In this document: piece by piece, positions 4,451-10,286 of the stretch | Position numbering within the stretch: the stretch's first letter is position 1 | Layout: each line of letters begins with the position of its first letter | Assembly (NCBI GenBank): GCA_024654105.1 | Contig: JANLID010000157.1 | Span: forward strand, 1-10,286 | From: Gallionella sp. | Lineage (GTDB): Bacteria; Pseudomonadota; Gammaproteobacteria; Burkholderiales; Gallionellaceae | Reading direction: 5' to 3' | Length of the DNA stretch: 10,286 nt | Position numbers and translations under genes: made by a program | Notes under the pieces: model-generated | Told to the model about the DNA's origin: nothing | Database searches by the model: none | The model's input: the letters and a program-made list of their open reading frames with translations, nothing else

Positions 4451-7400
4451 ATGAGCGATATCCTGACTCGCAATAACCATGGTTTGTCTCCGGTTATGCC
4501 GCTGCTTCACAAGGCAGCAGGCAAGCTTCTGGCCATCTTTTTTATATTGGCGACCTCTTTATTTTTTCAAAATGCAGTCTTTGCGGCAGTCGCGCACGAC
4601 GCGGCAAGCGAGAGCCATACGACGGGTGCCACCGGTTCTACCAATCAGGCATCATTCACCTGGACGCACACGCCCGTGGGAACTCCTCGCGGTGTTCTTG
4701 TTTTCGTCTTCACCAGATCAGCAACACAAACAGTCACCGGTGTAACCTATGGCGGAGTGGCGATGACGGAAATTGCAGGCGGCGCAGCGGTTGATACCGC
4801 GGGTGAGCCCGGGCGCGTTGACACCTTCTTTCTCGGCGCGGCCATCCCGACAGGCGCACGGCCGGTCGTCGTCACCAGAACAAACAATGCGACGGTCATG
4901 TATGCCTCCGCCGCCACGCAGACCGCCGGCGCAAACACCGAAGTCTACACACCCGGTATTATTCTCCTTCAACAGAACGGGGCTTATGCAGTGCAGTCCG
5001 TCACAGACGGTTCGACAGGAGTGAACAGCGTTCGCTACGCCGGCGGCTACTCCGGTGGTGCCAACGTCCTCGCGGCAGGAGCAGGTAGCACCATCCTCAA
5101 CAATATCGATATCGGTTCATATACATTCAATACAGTCAGAGAGACGACAGCAGGGCAGGGTGCTCGCAATGTCGGTTTTACCTACGGCACCTCGGATGAC
5201 CGCGCCGGAGTCCACCTGGCGGTGCGGGAACTCCCCCCCGTTACCACCCTCGCCACCGGCACAGACCCGGCGGCGGCGACTATCGCTCCAGGAGCAGCGG
5301 CAACGGATGTCGATCTTTTCACGTTGCAAACGGCCAGCGGGACGGAAGCGATCACTTCGGTGACGGTGAACCTTTCGACCAGCAGTGGCGTGGGCCGGCT
5401 CGCCATTACCAACAACGCAGGCACAGAACTGGGATTCACGACAACACCGGTTACCGGCTCCAATACCATCGCGGTTGCGGGAATGACCGCGACGACGACA
5501 CTCACCACCTTCAGGATCCGCGTCACGCCGTTGAGCCACGCCGCAATGCCGCTTCCTCCCGGTGCCGTCTATGACATTACCGCCCCGGTTACTGCCTGGG
5601 CCGGGCCGAACACGCACGCGGGCAGCGATACCAACCCCGACGCGCTGACTATCGACAATTTCTCGCCGGTAGGCGCCACATCGGCAGGCGGCACCGCAGG
5701 CAACGCGCAGGTAACGCTCGACTGGACCACGTCGGCATCGCCGGACCTGAGCCGCTCGGTGATGCTCCGCTGGACGGCCAGCACGGCGGGCGCGGCAGTG
5801 CCCGCCGAGGGGATCGACTATGTAAACGGGAACACCATCGGCACCGCCACCGTGGTGTGTGTGCGCACGGCTGACGCAGCCTCCGCTGCCGTAAGCGGCG
5901 TTGACGGCGCGGGAAGCGGCGGTTGCAGCGCAACCCCCCTCGTCAACGGTAATACTTACACTTACAAGATTTTCCAGAAAGATTCGAACGGCAACTACGA
6001 TGCGGGCGTAGAGATGGGGACATTCACCCCTCCTTACCCGTCGCTGACTTGCGTTACCAGCAGTTTCACCGGTGCCGACAATTCGGCCCCGGACAGCATC
6101 AACTGGGATGTGCAGAACGTGAGCGGCACCTTTACCCCGGTGATCTTCGGCAACCGGCTGCGCATCACCGACATCACCGGCAGTGTCTCCACGCGCGCCA
6201 CCAACAAGAATCTGTTCCCCTTCGGCAATAATTTCGTGGTCGCCGAATTCGATTACTGGGCTTACGGCGGCACGGGCGCCGACGGGATCGCCGTCACTTT
6301 TTCCAATCCCAATACGCCGACACCCGGCGCCAACAACCCGCCGACTGCGGGTGGCTTCGGCGGCTCACTTGGCTACGCCAACCGCGATACAGCCGGCACC
6401 TGTAATGTCCCGGGTTTTAGCGGCGGCTGGATCGGGGTGGGTATCGATGAGTATGGCAACTATTCGAATCCCACCGAGTGCCGCAACGGCGGCCCCGGAC
6501 CGCGCGTCAACGCAGTGTCGGTGCGCGGCTCCGGCAACGGCGCCGCCTCGCCCAGCACCAGCAACTACGCCTATGTGACGGGAACGGCGGCACTGGGCGC
6601 CAACGGCGTGGCCAGCGGCACATCTGTCACGCCCTATCGTTACCGCATCACGCTCGATTCGGTTACCGACCTGGCCAAGGTAATGGTCAAGGTAGAGCAG
6701 GACAAGACCGGCGCAGGCTATCTGCCATTGTTTTCTTATGACCTCAAGCCCCTGATTACGGCCGGCACGCAAGCGCCGCTCCCGTCGCAGCTGCAATTCA
6801 CCCTGACCGGCTCGACCGGCGGCTCTACCAACTACCACGAGATAGACAACCTGTCGATTTGCTCCGCGTCGGTGGTCAGCGCGCTGAATCACGTCGCCAT
6901 CGATGCGCCGGCCACAGCTGCGACCTTGACCGATGTCCCGGTAATCATTGAACCGCACGATGCGGCACATACTCCGGTGGACAGCGGAAGCACGATCAGC
7001 CTGTCCACCAGTACTGCATCGGGTGATTGGAATATTGGCACCGGCACCGGCACCTTCACACCCGGTGCCGCCGACAGCGGCTTGGCCACGTACACTTTTG
7101 CTCCGGGTGAGACCAGCGTGACGCTGGACTTTAACTACCAGACGGCCGGATTGGTGACGATCAACGTCGCGGATGCCGGAGGCGGAGACTTGCTGCTGAA
7201 TACGCCGGCAGGGGAGAAAGCGAACACCATCGATTTCACGGCATCGAGTTTCGTGTTCACCGACAGCGCCTGCGTCCACAACATCGCATTTGGCGCGCCC
7301 GGCCAGACCTGTACGATACTGGGCTGGTCGCCGCAGGTTGCCGGGCAGAATCTGGCGAATGTTTACATTACGGCGGTAAATGCCGCCGGGGTTCCGACAC

Positions 7401-9121
7401 GACTGAGCACTGCAAACAGGACAAGAAACATGCGGTTCGGCTTGTCCTGTCATGATCCGGCGGCGCATGCCGGCATCCAGGCGACTTTCGGCGCGGTGAC
7501 CCTGCCCCTGTGCGAGGCGAATGGGGCCATGCCGACGGCCTGGTCCGCCACGCTGGCAGCCTTCTTCCCCGGCGGCATTCCTTCTGCGGGACCGTACATT
7601 TTCAACTATGCCGATGTCGGCGCGGTGAATCTGTGGATGCAAAACAGCGCGAGCTTGGGCCAGGTCGGCGCCAGCGGCACATTTGTGGTCAAGCCGGGCG
7701 GGTTCGTGCTGTCCGGTATCATGCGTACCAGCGACAGCTTTGCCAACCCGGCTGCCGCTGATGCAGCGGGCGTCAAATTCGTCAAGGCCGGTGAGATGTT
7801 CAGCGTGACCGTTACGGCCACGACTTGTGCGCCGGCTTCCGCTACCTGCACCGTGGCCGGCGTGGCCACCCCAAATTACGGCAATGAAACGGCAGCGGAA
7901 AGCGTGATGCTGGCATCCGCCTTGGTGGCTCCGGCCGGCGGGAGCAACCCGGCAGTCGGCGGCGCATTCGGCGCATTCGGCGCGGCCCACCCGAGCGGCC
8001 TGCCGGCAGGTGCTGGGGGCGTTGCGCACGGCACGGCGTTTACCTGGGACGAGGTGGGCATCATCAATCTGACCCCCAGCGTGGGCGACGGCGATTATCT
8101 GGGCTTGGGTGATGTCACCGGCACGGCCAGCGGCAATGTCGGGCGCTTTTTCCCGGATCATTTTGCGCTTTCCGGAATGCCCATTGTCAACCGCATCCTG
8201 TCTGGTTGCGTGCCTGATTCGTCGTTTACCTATGCAGGTGAAGAGTTTCAGGCGACATTTACGCTTGAGGCGCGAAATGCTGCAAACATTCCTACTGCCA
8301 ATTATTTGACGGCGAACGGGTATGCCAAGCTGGATGGGACTGCGCCTACCAATTTTAATTTTGGGGCGATTGACTTGGCAGATGCCGTGCCTCCGTTAAC
8401 GGCAACGCCCAGCGTGGTGCTTACGCTGGGTACTTCGAGTGGCAGTTGGACAGCGGGCGGGCAAGGCACGTTTAACGTCAACCTGACGGTTAATCGCGCA
8501 GCCGCTCCGGATCCGGATGGGCCATTCGAGTCGTTCAATCTCGGTGTTGATCCGATTGATACCGATGGTGTGAAATTAGCCAGCTATAACCTTGACGTGA
8601 ATAACGACGCGACCAATGACCACAGCTTGGTAGGCGCGAGCAAAATCCGTTTCGGGCGGCTGAAACTTTCCAACGCGCATGGCTCGGAATTGCTCAATCT
8701 GCCAATTCCGATTCAAACGCAATACTGGAACGGCATCTCATTTGTTACAAATGGGGAAGATTACTGCACACAGATCGGCGCGACCAATATCGGGCTTGCC
8801 AATTACACCAAGAATCTTGCTCTTGGTGAAACTGTTATCAGCACTGGTACGGCATTTAATGCCGGTGTTGGCAGCCTGATACTGTCCAAGCCTGGCGCAA
8901 CGAACGATGGCAGCGTCGATCTGGTTATCAATTTGAGCGCTACCGCAACTGAGGCACCGTGCATTACGCTGACCCCCGATCCCGTCACCGTCGGGGCAAA
9001 TCTTGGTTATCTTCGAGGTAAATGGTGTGGCGCGGCTTATGACAAGGATCCATCGGTACGTGCCACCTTCGGCGTGTACAAGGGTAACAACGAATTTATC
9101 TATCTGCGTGAAAGTTACTGA
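4451..9121 (+). CDS. mshQ: MshQ-like large exported protein (lectin-like + DUF6701)
   Basis: 1556 residues, start ATG 4451 with GGAG at 4440-4443. An N-terminal signal peptide (basic KAAGK, hydrophobic LLAIFFILATSLFF, cleavage near VFA^A, residue 45) indicates export. Regions: ~46-260 a beta-rich domain containing VTGVTYGGVAMTEI; ~263-400 a Thr/Ala-rich Ig-like segment; ~401-532 a fibronectin III-like domain (QVTLDWTTSASPDL ... YTYKIFQKDSNGNYDAG); ~534-806 an L-type (legume) lectin-like domain (ADGIAVTF, GGFGGSLGYA, WIGVGIDEYGNY) bounded by cysteines; ~811-925 an Ig-like linker; ~925-1556 DUF6701, with the hallmark VGRFFPDHF (1230-1238) and the MshQ-type end ATFGVYKGNNEFIYLRESY. Last gene of the msh operon, so probably a pilus-associated or secreted adhesin-like factor, though MshQ's exact role is unsettled. 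G+C falls sharply after ~8160: sampled 60-base lines give 78% at 6481 but 50% at 8281 and 43% at 8701, suggesting a mosaic gene. Confidence 0.9.
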   Translation: MSDILTRNNHGLSPVMPLLHKAAGKLLAIFFILATSLFFQNAVFAAVAHDAASESHTTGATGSTNQASFTWTHTPVGTPRGVLVFVFTRSATQTVTGVTYGGVAMTEIAGGAAVDTAGEPGRVDTFFLGAAIPTGARPVVVTRTNNATVMYASAATQTAGANTEVYTPGIILLQQNGAYAVQSVTDGSTGVNSVRYAGGYSGGANVLAAGAGSTILNNIDIGSYTFNTVRETTAGQGARNVGFTYGTSDDRAGVHLAVRELPPVTTLATGTDPAAATIAPGAAATDVDLFTLQTASGTEAITSVTVNLSTSSGVGRLAITNNAGTELGFTTTPVTGSNTIAVAGMTATTTLTTFRIRVTPLSHAAMPLPPGAVYDITAPVTAWAGPNTHAGSDTNPDALTIDNFSPVGATSAGGTAGNAQVTLDWTTSASPDLSRSVMLRWTASTAGAAVPAEGIDYVNGNTIGTATVVCVRTADAASAAVSGVDGAGSGGCSATPLVNGNTYTYKIFQKDSNGNYDAGVEMGTFTPPYPSLTCVTSSFTGADNSAPDSINWDVQNVSGTFTPVIFGNRLRITDITGSVSTRATNKNLFPFGNNFVVAEFDYWAYGGTGADGIAVTFSNPNTPTPGANNPPTAGGFGGSLGYANRDTAGTCNVPGFSGGWIGVGIDEYGNYSNPTECRNGGPGPRVNAVSVRGSGNGAASPSTSNYAYVTGTAALGANGVASGTSVTPYRYRITLDSVTDLAKVMVKVEQDKTGAGYLPLFSYDLKPLITAGTQAPLPSQLQFTLTGSTGGSTNYHEIDNLSICSASVVSALNHVAIDAPATAATLTDVPVIIEPHDAAHTPVDSGSTISLSTSTASGDWNIGTGTGTFTPGAADSGLATYTFAPGETSVTLDFNYQTAGLVTINVADAGGGDLLLNTPAGEKANTIDFTASSFVFTDSACVHNIAFGAPGQTCTILGWSPQVAGQNLANVYITAVNAAGVPTRLSTANRTRNMRFGLSCHDPAAHAGIQATFGAVTLPLCEANGAMPTAWSATLAAFFPGGIPSAGPYIFNYADVGAVNLWMQNSASLGQVGASGTFVVKPGGFVLSGIMRTSDSFANPAAADAAGVKFVKAGEMFSVTVTATTCAPASATCTVAGVATPNYGNETAAESVMLASALVAPAGGSNPAVGGAFGAFGAAHPSGLPAGAGGVAHGTAFTWDEVGIINLTPSVGDGDYLGLGDVTGTASGNVGRFFPDHFALSGMPIVNRILSGCVPDSSFTYAGEEFQATFTLEARNAANIPTANYLTANGYAKLDGTAPTNFNFGAIDLADAVPPLTATPSVVLTLGTSSGSWTAGGQGTFNVNLTVNRAAAPDPDGPFESFNLGVDPIDTDGVKLASYNLDVNNDATNDHSLVGASKIRFGRLKLSNAHGSELLNLPIPIQTQYWNGISFVTNGEDYCTQIGATNIGLANYTKNLALGETVISTGTAFNAGVGSLILSKPGATNDGSVDLVINLSATATEAPCITLTPDPVTVGANLGYLRGKWCGAAYDKDPSVRATFGVYKGNNEFIYLRESY
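7416..7450 (+). other. Perfect 10-bp inverted repeat in mshQ
   Basis: Arms ACAGGACAAG (7416-7425) and CTTGTCCTGT (7441-7450) around a 15-base loop, within the early DUF6701 region. Chance occurrence in a 4.7-kb gene is possible; no function is suggested by position. Confidence 0.5.
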
Positions 9122-9170
9122 TCTGTGAAAGCGGGCTTGTTATACCAATTCCAAATCAATCGTGCATTTA

Positions 9171-9233
9171 TGTAGGGCGGACTATGCCCGCCGGATTAAG
9201 TTGTCGGGCATAGCCCAACCTACAATTATTTTT
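9171..9233 (+). terminator. Dispersed palindromic repeat, possible terminator of the msh operon
   Basis: Imperfect inverted repeat with 20-base arms (9171-9190 and 9205-9224, 17 of 20 positions pair) and a 14-base loop. ATTATTTTT at 9225-9233 follows on the plus strand, giving the stem plus T-run form of an intrinsic terminator for mshQ. The sequence (TGTAGG...CTATGCCCG) also resembles TGTAGGTTGGG-type repeats dispersed in many proteobacteria. It lies in the 146-base convergent gap between mshQ and gpsA. On the minus strand the stem is not followed by a T run, so termination of gpsA here is less clear. Confidence 0.6.
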
Positions 9234-9267
9234 GAAATGGAAATGGAATTACACGTTCTGGACGCAG

Positions 9268-10284
9268 CTATTGATCAAACTCCAGATTGGGTGTCCGGTT
9301 CAGCAATGCGGCAACCATCTCCGCAACCGGGACATGTTCGTAGAGAACGCGATAGACTGCCCCGCAAATAGGCATGGCGACATCGAGGCGTTGCGCCAGA
9401 CGATGCACTTCGCGTACCGTGTAAACACCTTCCGCAACATGCCCGAGCCGGTTCAGTATCTCGGGCAAATCATGCTGCTGCACCAGCAGCAAACCGACCT
9501 GGCGATTGCGCGACAAATCGCCGGTGCATGTCAGGATCAGATCGCCCGTGCCGGACAGTCCGCTCAGCGTTTCAGGCCGCCCGCCGAGCTTCAGGCCGAG
9601 CCGGGTGATTTCGGCCAGACCGCGCGTCAGCAAGGCGGCGCGCGCGTTGTGCCCCAATCCCAGGCCGTCGCAAATGCCCGCAGCGATTGCCATGACATTC
9701 TTTACCGCACCGCCGACTTCCACACCGATCACATCGCTGCTGGCATAGATGCGCAAGTGTGCGTGATGCAGAGCCTGTGCGGTGCGCTGCGCAAACGCTT
9801 CATCGGCGGAGGCGAGCGTCAATGCGGTAGGCAGACCGCGCGCAACCTCCTGCGCAAAACTGGGGCCGGATAACACGCCTCGCGGAAACTCTCCCGGCAG
9901 CACCTCGGCTGCCACTTGATGCGGCAACAGTGAGGTTTCTGCCTCGAAGCCCTTGCACACCCACACCACACCGAAGCCTGTCCTGAGCTCGTCGAAGCGG
10001 CGTCGCCCGGATAATGTAATTTGTTGCAACGTCGCGCGCAGCGCGCCAGTCGGCACGGCGATGATGGACAGTTCGGCATCTGCCAGTGCGGCAGGGAAAT
10101 CTGCGCTCAGCTCGAGATGGTCAGGCAACGTAATATCTGGAAGATAGCGCTGATTGCGGCGCGTGGTATGCATTGCTTCGATTTGCGCAGCATCACGCGC
10201 CCACAGCGTAACCTGGTGATTGGCAGACAGACTGATGGCGAGCGCGGTTCCCCATGCTCCCGCGCCGATGATGGTGATGTTCAT
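9268..10284 (-). CDS. gpsA: Glycerol-3-phosphate dehydrogenase [NAD(P)+]
   Basis: 338 residues, complete; the start codon lies two bases from the window edge, so its promoter is outside. GpsA reduces dihydroxyacetone phosphate to sn-glycerol 3-phosphate in the cytoplasm for phospholipid synthesis. Visible: Rossmann nucleotide-binding motif GAGAWGTALA (7-16), VTLWAR (25-30), AVPTGALR (76-83), VVWVCKGFE (106-114, substrate-contacting Lys111), LSGPSFAQEVARGLPTA (138-154), catalytic-lysine motif GAVKNVMAIAAG (192-203, Lys195), GLSGTGDLILTCTG (242-255) and SRNRQVG (258-264). All expected active-site residues are present. Odd: residues ~95-105 (RRFDELRTGFG) sit between LRATLQQI and VVWVCKGFE, where the family usually has about 11 residues but this protein has about 18. 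They are encoded by a dispersed-repeat-like sequence (9971-10000). The gene converges on mshQ and is not part of the msh operon. Confidence 0.96.
   Translation of the reverse strand: MNITIIGAGAWGTALAISLSANHQVTLWARDAAQIEAMHTTRRNQRYLPDITLPDHLELSADFPAALADAELSIIAVPTGALRATLQQITLSGRRRFDELRTGFGVVWVCKGFEAETSLLPHQVAAEVLPGEFPRGVLSGPSFAQEVARGLPTALTLASADEAFAQRTAQALHHAHLRIYASSDVIGVEVGGAVKNVMAIAAGICDGLGLGHNARAALLTRGLAEITRLGLKLGGRPETLSGLSGTGDLILTCTGDLSRNRQVGLLLVQQHDLPEILNRLGHVAEGVYTVREVHRLAQRLDVAMPICGAVYRVLYEHVPVAEMVAALLNRTPNLEFDQ
9971..10000 (-). repeat. TTCGAC-GAGCTC-AGGAC dispersed repeat within gpsA
   Basis: On the minus strand this reads CCGCTTCGACGAGCTCAGGA followed by CAGGCTTCGG. Sequences of the type CTTCGACAAGCTCAGGACA are short dispersed repeats in many proteobacterial genomes, normally between genes. 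Here it is in frame in gpsA and encodes RRFDELRTGFG in a surface loop position between two strands of the nucleotide-binding domain. Identification as a repeat rests on recall, as only one copy is in the window. Confidence 0.6.
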
Positions 10285-10286
10285 CA

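Noticed and set aside
6365..8161. Long open frame of 598 codons on the minus strand, antisense to mshQ
   Set aside because: It lies inside a high-G+C coding region where opposite-strand stops are rare. Its translation is Arg/His/Gly-rich with no recognisable motif, whereas the plus strand shows clear MshQ features.
9232..9873. Plus-strand open frame of 213 codons over gpsA
   Set aside because: It is fully antisense to the well-conserved GpsA motifs and has no recognisable protein features of its own.

Overview
The window looks like chromosome of a Gram-negative proteobacterium, most likely a betaproteobacterium (Nitrosomonadales/Gallionellaceae-like is my guess from gene style and repeat families; I could not search). 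Nearly all of the plus strand is the 3' structural half of an MSHA-type (mannose-sensitive haemagglutinin) type IV pilus operon in the order mshC-mshD-mshO-mshP-mshQ. A convergent gpsA (glycerol-3-phosphate dehydrogenase) lies on the minus strand at the right edge. No tRNA, rRNA, CRISPR array or transposase is visible.

Layout: 1-216 is non-coding and holds two copies of a GTTCCCACG palindrome. 274-786 is mshC, whose normal short prepilin leader has been replaced by the first ~31 residues of a MNT-type nucleotidyltransferase. A 13-bp perfect hairpin (788-817) follows. Next comes a three-gene cassette foreign to the usual msh order: a second, different nucleotidyltransferase (825-1325), a small partner-like protein (1318-1554) and an ORF6N-domain protein (1551-2084). 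These overlap each other by 4-8 bases and the last overlaps mshD by 4 bases, so they are wired into the pilus operon. mshD (2081-2554) and mshO (2554-3465) look intact. mshP (3462-4034) has a 54-residue leader made largely of heptanucleotide repeats. It is followed by a 5'-truncated, frameshifted second mshP copy (about 4045-4357). mshQ (4451-9121) is a 1556-residue exported protein with FN3-like, legume-lectin-like and C-terminal DUF6701 (MshQ) regions. 9122-9267 is the convergent intergenic region with a large imperfect hairpin and a T run. gpsA (9268-10284, minus) is complete and carries an in-frame dispersed-repeat insertion.

How the genes work together: MshC, MshD and MshO are minor prepilins cleaved by the prepilin peptidase. 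MshP is a minor pilin lacking Glu5. MshQ is an exported adhesin-like or accessory protein. The assembly machinery (mshI-N, E, G, F) and major pilin (mshA/B) are expected to the left of the window. The most unusual theme is that at least six different small dispersed repeats or foreign fragments sit in or next to genes. In four cases they have become coding sequence: the mshC leader, the mshP leader, the C-terminus of the small cassette protein, and an internal loop of GpsA.
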